The notes: generated by a model from the letters alone, not told the origin. 64,000 nt of DNA from Synechococcus sp. MVIR-18-1 (GCF_014279835.1 NZ_CP047942.1:2356001-2420000), one strand, 5' to 3'; positions 38,405 to 48,386 are shown, numbered from the stretch's first letter. A program made the numbers and translations.

Positions 38405-39084
38405 CAGCTTCGGAACAAACGTGAATACAACTCAGCATGAGCCAACTGGGCGAGCCCTGCACCAGCACCACCCGACCAAAGGCTGCGCGGATCTTGATCC
38501 TTCAAAACACTCGCCTGATCACGAATCATCGGCAACAGTTGCTGTTGGATCCGTTGAGCCGTGGTGGGACCAAGCGGCACCAAGCGGACAGCCGCACTTA
38601 GCTGATTCGCAACCCAGCCATAGAGATAACCCTCCACCATCTCCTGTTCAGAGATCTTCAACGACAAGGCAGCCCAAGCCCAGGCCGCTGGCCAAGCCAA
38701 GACCACCGGCTGAGGCAATGCCTGAGGCAATGGATGTCCAAGATCAGCCATCAACGCCAGCAAAGAACCGCCCATCTGCACTTGCTGGGCACGCACCTCA
38801 GCCGACTCCCTCAAAGCCAGCAACCAGCCATCCAGAGAGATCAAGTCGCTGGGCATCCCTAACCCTTCGCCCTCCCAGACTTGAAACAAAGCACGCAATG
38901 GTTGTAACGCCGCAGCTTCCAACCTCAGTGCACCTCTCTGAAGTTCCGCTTCAATCCAGTTCTGAAGATCGAATGCATCGTTCAGATCGCCATTTTGGAT
39001 CAAAACCTCAAGCCCCTCGGAATAACTAAACGCACCAACGGGCAAGGCAGGACTCACCAATTGCAGCAATGCAAGCGAGGTCAT
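38404..39084 (-). CDS. ureF: urease accessory protein UreF
   Basis: A 226-residue all-helical UreF. Family marks are [21 protein letters not shown] at the N-terminus, [12 protein letters not shown] and the conserved helix [19 protein letters not shown] near the C-terminus. It binds UreD and recruits UreG to apo-urease. The ATG at 39084 overlaps the ureE stop by 4 bp; an upstream in-frame Met at 39138 would lie within ureE and gives an unlikely N-terminus. Confidence 0.92.
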   Translation of the reverse strand: MTSLALLQLVSPALPVGAFSYSEGLEVLIQNGDLNDAFDLQNWIEAELQRGALRLEAAALQPLRALFQVWEGEGLGMPSDLISLDGWLLALRESAEVRAQQVQMGGSLLALMADLGHPLPQALPQPVVLAWPAAWAWAALSLKISEQEMVEGYLYGWVANQLSAAVRLVPLGPTTAQRIQQQLLPMIRDQASVLKDQDPRSLWSGGAGAGLAQLAHAELYSRLFRS

Positions 39085-39548
39085 GCGTGCTGGTGGGCGA
39101 GGTAAGCACCGCCTTCGGGCCTGAATGGACCACAACACCGTGTCAGCTTCAATCCACGGCCATTGAGCATGGCGGCGAGGACGGAGTCGTTGAGCAACAA
39201 CAGCTCATGCTCATGCAGCTCAAGAGCCACATGGCGATTGCCAAGGTGATAAGCGGCCTCAAGCAATGCCAGCGGCGTTGCTGCCTCCACTAGCAATAAC
39301 TCCTCAGGAGCAGCGGTCACCAACACATGCACCTGCCGAAGGGAATTAGTGAGGCGATCACCCGGCGCCAAGGCCCGCTCGCGTGGCAGCTGCAACAACA
39401 CGTCTCGGCCACAGGCTGTGCGACGACGGCCACGCAGCACCGTGCGTTGATTCGCACTCAGCGGCAACTCCATCACCGCGAGGGTGGCGTCAGGCAATGA
39501 CTCCTCAGGCAAGAGACGATGGTCCAACACGATCAAACCAACATCCAA
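39081..39548 (-). CDS. ureE: urease accessory nickel chaperone UreE
   Basis: A 155-residue UreE. The N-terminal peptide-binding domain has RTVLRGRRRTACGRDVLLQLPRE-like sequence and the C-terminal domain has AAYHLGNRHVALELHE, which contains the nickel-binding His of the family. The tail (AYLAHQHA) has only two His, so unlike Klebsiella it has no poly-His extension. First gene of ureEFG; divergent from ureD with 109 bp between the starts, which holds the NtcA core. Confidence 0.9.
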   Translation of the reverse strand: MDVGLIVLDHRLLPEESLPDATLAVMELPLSANQRTVLRGRRRTACGRDVLLQLPRERALAPGDRLTNSLRQVHVLVTAAPEELLLVEAATPLALLEAAYHLGNRHVALELHEHELLLLNDSVLAAMLNGRGLKLTRCCGPFRPEGGAYLAHQHA

Positions 39549-39608
39549 GGGTGCAGACAGCCAAAGAGATCACGCAACAAAGACTGCCCAACCAGCACGC
39601 CTTCGTTT

Positions 39609-39624
39609 GGTAGTGCTTGCTACA
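39609..39624. promoter_or_regulatory. perfect NtcA core site between ureE and ureD
   Basis: GGTAGTGCTTGCTACA contains GTA-N8-TAC exactly (39610–39623), the NtcA binding core. It is palindromic and lies between two divergent urease operons. I see no TAN3T box at the expected 22-bp spacing in either direction, so it could act at a distance, as a repressor site, or not at all. Confidence 0.5.
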
Positions 39625-39657
39625 GAGCCAAGAAGAGTTGGCGTCGAGCGTGCATCC

Positions 39658-40548
39658 ATGCATCGACTTGATCCATGGCACGGCACCTGCAACCTGCAGT
39701 TTTTTGCAGGCAGCAGCGGCAGTCAGCATCAAGGGGGCTGCACCGCCCCCCTGAAATTGATGCTCGCCGAACGAGGAGAAAACGGGCGTTGCGAGCTTCC
39801 TCTGCTTCACACCGCTGGCGGTCTTGTGGGAGGAGACCAATTGAGCGTCAACCTCGGCTTAAGACCAGGCAGTCGCTGCCTGCTCACCAGCGTGGCCGCG
39901 CAAAAGGTATATGGATCAGTGGGTCGCAGCCAGCTCCATCCCCAGGGGGCTTGGGCCCGCCAACAGGTCTTGGCAGAGCTTGATACCGAGACCGATCTGG
40001 AGTGGCTTCCCCAAGAGCTTGTGCTTTACGCCGACGCTCTGTTTGAACAAAACCTCAGCGTCACCTTGCCCATGGATGGATCGTTTCTCAGCGCAGAAAT
40101 TGTGCGTCTCGGGCGCACTGCCGCAAATGAAACATTGGGCCGCGGATGCTGGAGATCTAGCCTCCAAATTCAACGCCAAACGGCTGAAGGAAGGCGCTGG
40201 GAGCTTGTTGATCGGCTCGAAATCAGCGACGCAGCGCTGAAGGGAGTGCATGGACTCAATCAACAACCGGTCTTCGGCACCTTGGTTTGGGCGGCACCCT
40301 TCCCTCTCCCAACAGACAAGCTCAACACCCTCCTCGATGACATTCGGCAGGATCGAAACGAACTCAAAGGAACCATGCAATGCGGCGTACTCCCCCAGGG
40401 ACTGATCGCCCGTTACAGCGGCTTCTCGAGCCGTGATGCCCGTTTCTGGTTCAGCAGGATTTGGGCTCGCACCCGTCAGGCAAGAGCCCTGGCTGCGCCG
40501 AAGATTCCCAGGGTCTGGCCTTTACAGGAAGATCCATTGAAGGCCTAA
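39658..40548 (+). CDS. ureD: urease accessory protein UreD
   Basis: A 296-residue UreD (UreH) scaffold protein that forms the UreD-UreF-UreG complex with urease. Family marks: GGCTAPLKLM near residue 30, LPLLHTAGGLVGGDQLS, TSVAAQKVYGS, and LYADALFEQNLSV. The frame extends upstream to 39484, but the N-terminus of the family begins near WHGTCNLQF, so ATG 39658 is chosen. It is the first gene of ureD-ureA-ureB-ureC. Confidence 0.92.
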   Translation: MHRLDPWHGTCNLQFFAGSSGSQHQGGCTAPLKLMLAERGENGRCELPLLHTAGGLVGGDQLSVNLGLRPGSRCLLTSVAAQKVYGSVGRSQLHPQGAWARQQVLAELDTETDLEWLPQELVLYADALFEQNLSVTLPMDGSFLSAEIVRLGRTAANETLGRGCWRSSLQIQRQTAEGRRWELVDRLEISDAALKGVHGLNQQPVFGTLVWAAPFPLPTDKLNTLLDDIRQDRNELKGTMQCGVLPQGLIARYSGFSSRDARFWFSRIWARTRQARALAAPKIPRVWPLQEDPLKA

Positions 40549-40611
40549 GCGTTCAAATTGAACATTCCGCTGGCCCCGGGAGATAGAAACTAAACGGAGT
40601 GCAAGGTCACC

Positions 40612-40914
40612 ATGCACCTCAGCCCCCAGGAAAAAGACAAGCTACTGATCGTCACGGCTGCACTCTTGGCAGAACGTCGACTCCAGCGCGGCCTCAAGCT
40701 CAACCACCCGGAAGCTGTGGCATGGCTCAGTTTCTTGGTTATTGAAGGCGCACGCGATGGGAAGAATGTGGCCGACCTCATGCAGGAAGGAAGCACATGG
40801 TTAAGCCGCGACCAGGTGATGGAGGGCATTCCGGAGTTAGTCGATGAAGTCCAAATCGAGGCTGTGTTTCCCGATGGAACCAAGCTCGTAACCCTGCATG
40901 ACCCCATTCGCTAA
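40612..40914 (+). CDS. ureA: urease gamma subunit
   Basis: A 100-residue urease gamma chain, the usual length. [31 protein letters not shown]-type start, [25 protein letters not shown]-type core and C-terminal [11 protein letters not shown] are all present. It lies 63 bp after ureD and 11 bp before ureB. The enzyme is the cytoplasmic (UreABC)3 complex that splits urea into ammonia and carbamate. Confidence 0.96.
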   Translation: MHLSPQEKDKLLIVTAALLAERRLQRGLKLNHPEAVAWLSFLVIEGARDGKNVADLMQEGSTWLSRDQVMEGIPELVDEVQIEAVFPDGTKLVTLHDPIR

Positions 40915-40925
40915 GACTTTCTCTG

Positions 40926-41246
40926 ATGGCACCCCTGATCCCCGGTGAATTGATCCCGGAACCCGGCGAACTTGAACTCAATGCCAATAGGGAGGTCACA
41001 ACCCTCAGCGTTGCCAACAGCGGCGACCGTCCCGTACAGGTGGGATCCCACTTCCATTTCCAAGAAGCCAATGCGGCCCTGATCTTTGACCGTGACGCTG
41101 CACGCGGCCAAAGGCTCGACATTCCAGCCGGTACGGCCATTCGCTTCGAACCCGGTGACAACCGCGACGTGAATTTGATCCCGTTTTCTGGAGCACGCCG
41201 CGTGGTCGGCTTCAACGGACACATCAACGGACCCCTCGACGCCTGA
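40926..41246 (+). CDS. ureB: urease beta subunit
   Basis: A 106-residue urease beta chain: [40 protein letters not shown] and [11 protein letters not shown]. Normal length. It covers part of the active-site entrance in the mature trimer. It is 3 bp upstream of ureC, so translation is probably coupled. Confidence 0.96.
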   Translation: MAPLIPGELIPEPGELELNANREVTTLSVANSGDRPVQVGSHFHFQEANAALIFDRDAARGQRLDIPAGTAIRFEPGDNRDVNLIPFSGARRVVGFNGHINGPLDA

Positions 41247-41249
41247 TTC

Positions 41250-42959
41250 ATGCCCTACCGCATCTCCCGCCAGGCCTACGCCGAAACCTATGGGCCCACC
41301 ACTGGCGACCGCATTCGTTTAGCGGACACCGAACTCATCCTTGAAGTGGAGAAGGACTTCACCACCTACGGCGATGAGGTGAAATTCGGCGGCGGAAAGG
41401 TGATTCGCGATGGGATGGGCCAATCCCAAACCTCGCGGGCTGGAGGAGCCGTTGACACCGTGATTACCAATGCCCTCATCCTTGATTGGTGGGGCATTGT
41501 CAAGGCCGATATCGGGCTAAAAGATGGCCGCATCGTTGGCATCGGCAAGGCCGGCAACCCCGACATCCAAGAAGGCGTCACCATCGTGATTGGGCCCGGC
41601 ACCGAAGCGATTGCTGGCGAAGGGCACATCCTCACAGCAGGTGGGATTGACACGCACATCCATTTCATCTGCCCCCAACAAATCGAAACGGCCCTGGCCA
41701 GCGGAGTGACCACACTCATGGGCGGTGGGACGGGACCGGCCACTGGAACCAATGCCACCACCTGCACCCCAGGTGCGTTTCACATCAGCCGAATGCTGCA
41801 GGCAGCAGAAGGGCTTCCCGTCAACCTGGGCTTTTTCGGGAAAGGAAACGCCAGCACACCAGAAGCTCTGGAGGAACAAGTACGAGCAGGAGCATGCGGG
41901 CTCAAGTTGCATGAGGATTGGGGCACCACGCCGGCCGCCATCGATGCCTGCCTATCGGTGGCCGATCAAATGGATGTGCAGGTTTGCATCCACACCGACA
42001 CGCTCAACGAAGCCGGCTTCGTGGAAGACACCATCGCCGCAATCAAAGGCCGCACGATCCATACCTTTCATACAGAGGGGGCGGGCGGCGGCCATGCACC
42101 AGACATCATCAAAATTTGCGGCGAAGCCAACGTGCTTCCCAGCAGCACCAACCCCACACGCCCCTACACACGCAACACCCTCGAAGAACACCTCGACATG
42201 TTGATGGTGTGCCATCACCTTGATCCAAAAATCCCTGAAGATGTGGCCTTTGCGGAATCACGCATCCGCCGCGAAACGATTGCTGCTGAAGACATCCTTC
42301 ACGACCTCGGCGCCTTCTCGATCATCGCCAGCGACTCCCAAGCGATGGGACGGGTGGGAGAAGTGATCACACGCACCTTCCAAACAGCTCACAAGATGAA
42401 GGTTCAACGCGGAGCACTGCCAGAAGACTCAAGCCGTAACGACAACCACCGCCTGAAGCGCTACATCGCAAAGGTCACGATCAATCCAGCGATCGCCCAC
42501 GGCATCAGCCGTCAGGTGGGGTCGGTAGAAACAGGCAAACTCGCTGATTTAGTGCTCTGGAAACCAGGATTCTTTGGCATACGACCTCAACTCGTTGTAA
42601 AAGGCGGTTCGATCGTCTGGGCCCAAATGGGTGATGCCAACGCCTCAATCCCCACACCAGGACCAGTGCATGGACGACCCATGTTTGCTGCCTTCGGCAA
42701 AGCCCTTGCCCCCAGTTGCCTCACCTTCATGAGCGATGCAGCCATGAACGACAACATCCAAAGCAAACTCGGGCTGGAACGCACCTGCATCGCCGTAGAA
42801 AACACCCGCAGCGTTGGCAAAAGTGCTCTCAAACTCAACTCAGCACTTCCAAAGATGAGCGTGGATCCACAGACCTATGAGGTGTTTGCCGATGGTGAAC
42901 TTCTCACCTGTGAACCAGCGGAGGTGTTGCCACTCGCCCAGCGTTATCTACTGCTTTGA
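41250..42959 (+). CDS. ureC: urease alpha (catalytic) subunit
   Basis: A 569-residue catalytic chain with a dinuclear nickel site. Metal ligands are visible in [12 protein letters not shown], the carbamylated K219 in [21 protein letters not shown] and [15 protein letters not shown]; the flap Cys is in the MVCHHLD segment. Length matches bacterial UreC. It is the last intact gene of ureDABC; its TGA overlaps the TTG of the amidotransferase relic. Urea can come from UrtABCDE uptake or from agmatinase in the same window. Confidence 0.97.
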   Translation: MPYRISRQAYAETYGPTTGDRIRLADTELILEVEKDFTTYGDEVKFGGGKVIRDGMGQSQTSRAGGAVDTVITNALILDWWGIVKADIGLKDGRIVGIGKAGNPDIQEGVTIVIGPGTEAIAGEGHILTAGGIDTHIHFICPQQIETALASGVTTLMGGGTGPATGTNATTCTPGAFHISRMLQAAEGLPVNLGFFGKGNASTPEALEEQVRAGACGLKLHEDWGTTPAAIDACLSVADQMDVQVCIHTDTLNEAGFVEDTIAAIKGRTIHTFHTEGAGGGHAPDIIKICGEANVLPSSTNPTRPYTRNTLEEHLDMLMVCHHLDPKIPEDVAFAESRIRRETIAAEDILHDLGAFSIIASDSQAMGRVGEVITRTFQTAHKMKVQRGALPEDSSRNDNHRLKRYIAKVTINPAIAHGISRQVGSVETGKLADLVLWKPGFFGIRPQLVVKGGSIVWAQMGDANASIPTPGPVHGRPMFAAFGKALAPSCLTFMSDAAMNDNIQSKLGLERTCIAVENTRSVGKSALKLNSALPKMSVDPQTYEVFADGELLTCEPAEVLPLAQRYLLL

Positions 42960-43450
42960 CCACGAACGTTCCCACCTTGCTGGTGGTGCAGCACGTTGAT
43001 CGCGAGGGAGCTGACTTGATTGGCACCATCGCCGACGAGCGGGGAATGACGATCAAAATCCTGCGACCAAACCGAGGCGATACCATCCCCGATCCAACCT
43101 GACCTGGCTTCAAAGCAAACTTGATTGGCTGGTGGAATGGCACCGACAGAGGAAACCGGTCATCGGCATCTGCCTCGGAGCGCAACTGCTGGCCGTTGCA
43201 GCGGGAGGTGGGCATCGGTGCGGTCCACTGGGTGGTCGATCCAAGCGACGATCCCTGGCTGCGGGGGCTCCACGCCAGCGAGCCGGTGCTGCATTGGCAT
43301 GGCGACCGTATTCGCCTACCTAAGGAGGCCAGCCTGCTGGGCTCATCTCTGCACTGCCCAGAACAACTCTTCCGAATCGGCCGACCATGCCGCAGGAGTG
43401 CAGTGCCACTGGGAGGTCACCGCAGAATCACTGAAGCGCTGAATCGCGAT
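42956..43450 (+). pseudogene. frameshifted class I glutamine amidotransferase (GuaA-like) pseudogene
   Basis: Three reading frames together give a GATase-1 protein. Frame 1, from TTG 42956, has LLVVQHVDREGADLIG and ends in TGA at about 43100. Frame 2 (about 43104–43235) has WHRQRKPVIGICLGAQLLA with the nucleophile Cys. Frame 3 (about 43205–43400) has WVVDPSDDPWLRGL and LHWHGDRIRLP. A further switch gives HAAGVQCHWEV. The part between frames 1 and 2, about 30–40 residues in relatives, is lost. No single frame is intact, so it is a dead gene. It begins overlapping ureC. Confidence 0.8.
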
Positions 43451-43601
43451 AGTCCACTCGCAAATCGAGCAATAGGTGATCGATACGACCAAAAGGCAGA
43501 AGCCAAGCTTGAGTTAAAGGAACGATCCAGGAATCAGTAACAAACAACACTTGAGGAAGAGGCACTCCAGTTTTTGGATACCCCCAATAACCGTTAGTGC
43601 G

Positions 43602-45074
43602 ATGTTCAAGGAATACCGGCCATCGCATGGATATGACGAGTATTTCTGCAGGAAGCAGGCTGCCCCGCGTGCAGATTTAGAGCCTCTGCTCAACTCACTC
43701 GGCGCCATCGGCCTAGCAGAACTCCAACGTAACCATGCCTCTGCCAGCAATCTGTTGAGACGCCTTGGAGCCACGTTCCGAATCAACGGCTCAGGGCCCC
43801 GCGAAGCAGAACGCATCCTTCCTTTTGATCCCCTACCCAGATTGATTCATAAAAGTGAGTGGAACACATTAGAGGAGGGTTTACTGCAACGCCTTGACGC
43901 GATTGATCATTTTTTGGCAGATATTTATGGGCCACAACACATTCTTAACGATGGGGTCATCCCTAGAGAAGACGTAGAAAGTTCTCAGGGTTGGCGACCA
44001 GAAATGCAAGATATCGAATTACCGTTGGGACGCTGGTGTCATGTGTCTGGACTTGACTTGATCAGGGATGGTGACGGCAATTGGCGAGTCCTGGAAGACA
44101 ACTTGAGATGTCCCTCAGGAGTGGCTTATTTCCTCGAAAACCGTCGTGTCATGAAACGATTATTTCCGAGCCTTTTTGTGGGTAGTCACATCCAAGCGAT
44201 CGACGATTATCCTTCTCACTTACTGAGAACACTCCAAGACCTGGCCTTCTGGAGTGACTCTCCACGCGTGGCTTTACTCACTCCAGGAGTGTTCAACAGC
44301 GCCTATTTCGAACACAGCTACCTCGCCCAGCAAATGGGAGTCACGCTCGTGGAAGGTAGAGACTTGATCTGTGAGAACGGATATGTATGGATGCGCAGCA
44401 CAGAGGGATTGCAGCGAATTGATGTGATCTATCGACGGATTGACGATGACTTTCTCGATCCCAATGTGTTCCGCCAAGATTCCATCCTTGGAGTGCCTGG
44501 CCTGATGGACGCGATGCGCAAGGGCAACGTTGCTATCGCCAATGCACCAGGAACAGGCGTTGCCGACGACAAGCTCATTTACGCCTACGTTCCCAAGATG
44601 ATTCGCTACTACCTCGGGCAGGAACCCATCATCGAAAACGTGCCCACCTATCTCTGCTCCAGGCCAGATGACATGACCTACGTGCTGGAACACCTCGGAT
44701 CACTCGTGGTGAAGTCGGTCGCTGAAGCAGGGGGCTATGGAATGTTGATCGGTCCCCACGCCTCAACAAACGAAATCGAGGCCTTTGCCGAGAAGATCAA
44801 GGCTCATCCTCGAAATTTCATCGCACAGCCCACATTGCAGCTCTCCACAGTTCCATCCATCAGTGAGGGTGAGCTCTATCCGTGTCATGTGGACTTACGT
44901 CCTTATGTTCTGCGTGGAAAAAGTAGCTGGGTCAGTCCAGGTGGACTCACCCGCGTGGCCTTAAGACGTGGTTCTTTAGTGGTGAATTCCTCCCAAGGCG
45001 GCGGTTGCAAAGACACCTGGGTGGTGAGTGATCGACAAGCGCCGATTGAACATCTGGAGGCCATGCCGTGTTGA
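43602..45074 (+). CDS. circularly permuted ATP-grasp protein (DUF404/DUF407 type)
   Basis: About 490 residues. N-terminal FKEYRPSHGYDEYF; ATP-grasp blocks FPFDPLPRLI, DIQGQSW-like QGWRPEMQDIELPLGRWCHVSGLDLIRDGDGNWRVLEDNLRCPSG, IYRRIDDDFLDP, LIYAYVPKMIRYYLGQEPI and SVAEAGGYGMLIG. It is likely a carboxylate–amine ligase; the substrate is unknown. It overlaps the GTG start of the alpha-E gene, and the transglutaminase gene also follows in line. Such triads are widespread in bacteria and mostly uncharacterised. The ATG at 43602 is chosen over an upstream Met at 43551. Confidence 0.87.
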   Translation: MFKEYRPSHGYDEYFCRKQAAPRADLEPLLNSLGAIGLAELQRNHASASNLLRRLGATFRINGSGPREAERILPFDPLPRLIHKSEWNTLEEGLLQRLDAIDHFLADIYGPQHILNDGVIPREDVESSQGWRPEMQDIELPLGRWCHVSGLDLIRDGDGNWRVLEDNLRCPSGVAYFLENRRVMKRLFPSLFVGSHIQAIDDYPSHLLRTLQDLAFWSDSPRVALLTPGVFNSAYFEHSYLAQQMGVTLVEGRDLICENGYVWMRSTEGLQRIDVIYRRIDDDFLDPNVFRQDSILGVPGLMDAMRKGNVAIANAPGTGVADDKLIYAYVPKMIRYYLGQEPIIENVPTYLCSRPDDMTYVLEHLGSLVVKSVAEAGGYGMLIGPHASTNEIEAFAEKIKAHPRNFIAQPTLQLSTVPSISEGELYPCHVDLRPYVLRGKSSWVSPGGLTRVALRRGSLVVNSSQGGGCKDTWVVSDRQAPIEHLEAMPC

Positions 45075-46066
45075 GCCGCGTCGCGGACTCCCTCTATTGG
45101 ATCAACCGTTTTGTAGAGCGCGCCGAAAACATCTCTCGCTTTCTCGAGGTAAGCAATGCGATGGCTTTGGACAATCCCAGCGGCAACGCTGAACCCTGGT
45201 TGCCCTTAATCGATGCGAATGGTGATCGCCAGCACTTTGATCAAAGCTATCCGCGTCGATCGTCAAAAGATGTCAGAGATTTTTTGCTTCTAGACCTCGA
45301 CAACCCCAACAGCATTGTGAGCTGCATCTCGAATGCACGCGAGAACGCCCGCCAAATCCGTGATGTCATCTCTACTGAGATGTGGGAACACATCAACGAT
45401 CTCTTTTGGAGTCTTCAAGACGGAGAAGTTCTATGGAGTGAACCAGACCAAGAGCAACTTCGAACGATTCGTCGCGGTTGCCAACTGTTCTATGGCATCA
45501 CTGACGTCACACTCAGCCGCGATCAAGCCTGGTTGTTTAGCCGTCTAGGCCGGCTGATTGAAAGAGCCGATAAAACCTCCCGAATCCTTGATGTGAAGTA
45601 CTTTCTGCTGTTACCAGTCCCCAGCGCAGTGGGGGGAGTGCTGGATGAGCTGCAATGGATTGCTCTTCTCCGTACCGCTGGGGCTTATCAGATGTATCGG
45701 CAGAGCGTCCAACAAGCAATCAGTCCCATTTCAGTGGCACGTTTTCTTCTGCTGGATCCGATTTTTCCGAGATCCGTACGGTTTTGCTTGCAAGAGATCA
45801 ACGACACCCTGGAGCGAATTCAACACAAGCCCATTCCAGGTTCACCTGACAACCTCGAATGCCTGCGCGGTCAGCTGGTGGCCAAGTGGAGTTACGTGCG
45901 CATTGAGTCTCTGATCGACCGCGGTTTGCATGAAGTGATTGATCAACTACAGACCGATCTCAATCAACTGCATGAGCTCATTCATAAAAGCTATTTCCCC
46001 ACCGCCGATCACACACCGCAGGACCTCTCAACCATTTCGACAGACCCATCATGCTCGTTGAGCTGA
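45068..46066 (+). CDS. alpha-E domain protein (DUF403)
   Basis: A 332-residue, nearly all-helical protein starting MLSRVADSLYWINRFVERAENISRFLEV from GTG 45068; this start is the family signature. Conserved SRDQAWLFSRLGRLIERADKTSRILD follows at about residue 155. It always pairs with the circularly permuted ATP-grasp protein in genomes, and may be its partner or regulator. It overlaps the previous gene by 7 bp and the next by 16 bp, so the three genes form one transcript. Function unknown. Confidence 0.88.
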   Translation: MLSRVADSLYWINRFVERAENISRFLEVSNAMALDNPSGNAEPWLPLIDANGDRQHFDQSYPRRSSKDVRDFLLLDLDNPNSIVSCISNARENARQIRDVISTEMWEHINDLFWSLQDGEVLWSEPDQEQLRTIRRGCQLFYGITDVTLSRDQAWLFSRLGRLIERADKTSRILDVKYFLLLPVPSAVGGVLDELQWIALLRTAGAYQMYRQSVQQAISPISVARFLLLDPIFPRSVRFCLQEINDTLERIQHKPIPGSPDNLECLRGQLVAKWSYVRIESLIDRGLHEVIDQLQTDLNQLHELIHKSYFPTADHTPQDLSTISTDPSCSLS

Positions 46067-46950
46067 CCCACACCCTTACGTATCAATACGACGCACCCAT
46101 CAGTCTTGGAGCACACCGCCTGTGCCTCCAACCAAGAGGTCATGGTCATCAGCGACTGCTTGAACATCAGCTGATCGTGTCTCCAGAACCAAGCCATCAG
46201 CATGCTCTCGTAGCAGCCAGTGGAGATGAGATTCAACGCATCCGCTTTCAAGGCACAACAGACCATTTGTGCATCGAATCACGCAGCAAAGTGGAAACCC
46301 AAGCTGCAGCGCCACTGGAACAATGTTTCAACCCACTGAATCCTCCGCTCCCCTACCCCCGCGGACATCTCAATCCTGATCTTCACGGTGCGCTTGAAGG
46401 CTGGTTACCGAACGGTCAGCACGATCCCTCAGCCATAGCCCTAGCCCAGGATGCATTGATGGGGGGAAACCAGCAAACCTTGCCGTTTTTGCGCCAACTA
46501 ATGGCGACCATTCAAGACCGGGTGAAATACACCGAACGACATTTAGGCCCAGCTTGGCCAGCTGGCCGAACCCTGAGGGAAAGAGTGGGCTCTTGCCGAG
46601 ACTTAGCAATGTTGATGGTGGAATGTTGCCGCAGCGTTGGTCTGCCTGCACGGTTCACCAGCGGGTATCAACTCACCGATCCTGCCCCTACTGACTATGA
46701 CCTTCATGCCTGGGCCGAGATCTATCTTCCTGGAGCAGGCTGGCGTGGTTTTGACCCCAGCGCTGGAAGCGAAATCAGCGAGCGCTACATCGTGCTGGCC
46801 AGCTCCTCAAAACCAGAGTTAACCGCTGCTGTTTCAGGCGATTTCAAAGGTCCACCCAACACCATCAGCAAGCTCAACTGGACGATCAAGGCACAGGTCT
46901 TAAGTTGGCCGCCCCAGAGCACTGCTCAAGAGACAACTCACGCTGCCTGA
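46051..46950 (+). CDS. transglutaminase-like protein
   Basis: A 299-residue cysteine peptidase/transglutaminase-like protein. N-terminal LVELTHTLTYQYDAPISLGAHRLCLQPR is the bacterial transglutaminase N domain. The core triad is C in RVGSCRDLAMLMV (about residue 190), H in YDLHAWAEIYLPG (about 225) and D in GFDPSAG (about 240). It completes the ATP-grasp/alpha-E/transglutaminase operon; a role in building or trimming an amide-linked polymer is plausible but unproven. Its last 13 bp overlap the convergent cupin-like gene. Confidence 0.88.
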   Translation: MLVELTHTLTYQYDAPISLGAHRLCLQPRGHGHQRLLEHQLIVSPEPSHQHALVAASGDEIQRIRFQGTTDHLCIESRSKVETQAAAPLEQCFNPLNPPLPYPRGHLNPDLHGALEGWLPNGQHDPSAIALAQDALMGGNQQTLPFLRQLMATIQDRVKYTERHLGPAWPAGRTLRERVGSCRDLAMLMVECCRSVGLPARFTSGYQLTDPAPTDYDLHAWAEIYLPGAGWRGFDPSAGSEISERYIVLASSSKPELTAAVSGDFKGPPNTISKLNWTIKAQVLSWPPQSTAQETTHAA

Positions 46951-47429
46951 AGGACAGGTGCAAGACCATGCAATAGCGGACGCGCTGCCGCTTTTGAAGT
47001 GACTTGATAGAGCTTTGGGATCTTCAGGCTGTTGTAAACACGGAACTCTCTATCTACACATACATTGGAATTTCGCTTGGCCTGATTAAGAACAACAGAT
47101 CCATCGGGATCAGACAAGGACCGGTGAAATGTACCTCTTGGGATATTAAGAATGTCACCCCCACTGTCCAAACGGACGATGTGAAAGGGATGTTCCCAAG
47201 CCAAGTTCACCAAATAGAAGGTTCGTCCACCACTAGCAGCAAGAAGATTGTCGTCTTGGTGAGGATGCAAATAAAACTGCCACGCCCCACTCTCTTCAGC
47301 ATCCGGCGGACTCACCGCTGGCCCACGATGAACAACTAAGTCGCGAGCATTCGAATCAGGAATCGTGACATCAAAAAAACGAACAGATGGGGTATCTCGA
47401 AAACGCGTATACGGAATAAGTTCAAACAT
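46938..47429 (-). CDS. cupin-like hypothetical protein (163 aa)
   Basis: A 163-residue soluble protein. HPHQDDNLLAASGGRTFYLVN, WEHPFHIVRLDSGGDILNIPRGTFHRS and VVLNQAKR resemble the RmlC/cupin barrel with two His clusters, suggesting metal or sugar binding. No specific function is recognised; conserved picocyanobacterial hypothetical. Convergent with the transglutaminase gene. About 170 bp of non-coding DNA separate it from cobA on the same strand. Confidence 0.55.
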   Translation of the reverse strand: MFELIPYTRFRDTPSVRFFDVTIPDSNARDLVVHRGPAVSPPDAEESGAWQFYLHPHQDDNLLAASGGRTFYLVNLAWEHPFHIVRLDSGGDILNIPRGTFHRSLSDPDGSVVLNQAKRNSNVCVDREFRVYNSLKIPKLYQVTSKAAARPLLHGLAPVLQAA

Positions 47430-47601
47430 TTTAATGCCATTGAATTATTGATTCATTGTCTCTAGCGCTGATGGTTAGCTCAATCCGTATCGGATGCCAC
47501 CCAGACATAGAAACCAAATTGTTGGTTTCAGCAGTGAACGCCTCCCTAACTGGATTAATCAGGGATGATTGATCACCGCACTGAACATCAATCAACAACC
47601 G

Positions 47602-48375
47602 TCAGAATGGAATCGGCATCGTGACCGCCGCGGGCTCAGGTGCACAAGCCTCCACTTGATGGTTGACCACGTCTCCCACAACAACAATCGAAGGAGAGGC
47701 AAATTTTTCAGTCCGAGTCGCGGCTGCCACTTCACGTAAGGGTGCTTTCAAGCAACGCTGACCAGCGACTGTGCCCTGTTGAACAACAGCCACAGGGGTG
47801 TCCCCATCAAGACCACCGGCCATCAATTCCTCGGCAATTCGCGGCAAATTATGCAAACCCATATAAATCACTAAGCCATCACTCGCTGTGGCAAGAGCAC
47901 GCCAATTCACAGATGGACGACGCTTGTCGATCTCCTCATGACCGGTCACAAAGGTGACCGACGAGCCTGCTCGTCGGTGCGTCACCGGTATTCCGGAATA
48001 AGCGGGAACCGCAATCCCGGCCGTGACGCCGGGCACAACCTCAACAGCAATGCCATGGGAAACCAGATGGGCTGCTTCCTCTCCACCACGGCCAAACAGG
48101 AAGGGATCTCCACCTTTCAAACGAACCACCGTTTGATGGCGCTGACCCAACGCAACGAGAACTGAATTCGTACTGGGCTGAGGCACGGAATGGTGACCGC
48201 GGCGTTTGCCGACAAAGTGACGTTCACAGGAGTCTGGAACGAGATTGAGGACCTCACTGGGAACCAGGGAGTCGTAGACGAGGGCATCGCAACACTGCAG
48301 TAGGCGATGCGCCTTAACGGTGAGGAGATCGGGATCGCCTGGTCCAGCTCCAACGAGGTACACAGTGCCCGTCAT
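47602..48375 (-). CDS. cobA: uroporphyrinogen-III C-methyltransferase
   Basis: A 257-residue SUMT enzyme that makes precorrin-2 for siroheme and B12. VYLVGAGPGDPDLLTVKAHRLL at the N-terminus, VRLKGGDPFLFGRGGEEA, VVPGVTAGIAVPAYSGIPVTHR and GTVAGQRCL are the SAM-tetrapyrrole methylase motifs. ATG 48375 (MTGTVYLVG) is preferred to an upstream Met at 48408. Location near nirA and the chelatase-like gene suggests siroheme supply for nitrite reductase. Confidence 0.94.
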   Translation of the reverse strand: MTGTVYLVGAGPGDPDLLTVKAHRLLQCCDALVYDSLVPSEVLNLVPDSCERHFVGKRRGHHSVPQPSTNSVLVALGQRHQTVVRLKGGDPFLFGRGGEEAAHLVSHGIAVEVVPGVTAGIAVPAYSGIPVTHRRAGSSVTFVTGHEEIDKRRPSVNWRALATASDGLVIYMGLHNLPRIAEELMAGGLDGDTPVAVVQQGTVAGQRCLKAPLREVAAATRTEKFASPSIVVVGDVVNHQVEACAPEPAAVTMPIPF

Positions 48376-48386
48376 GGTCGAGTCAG

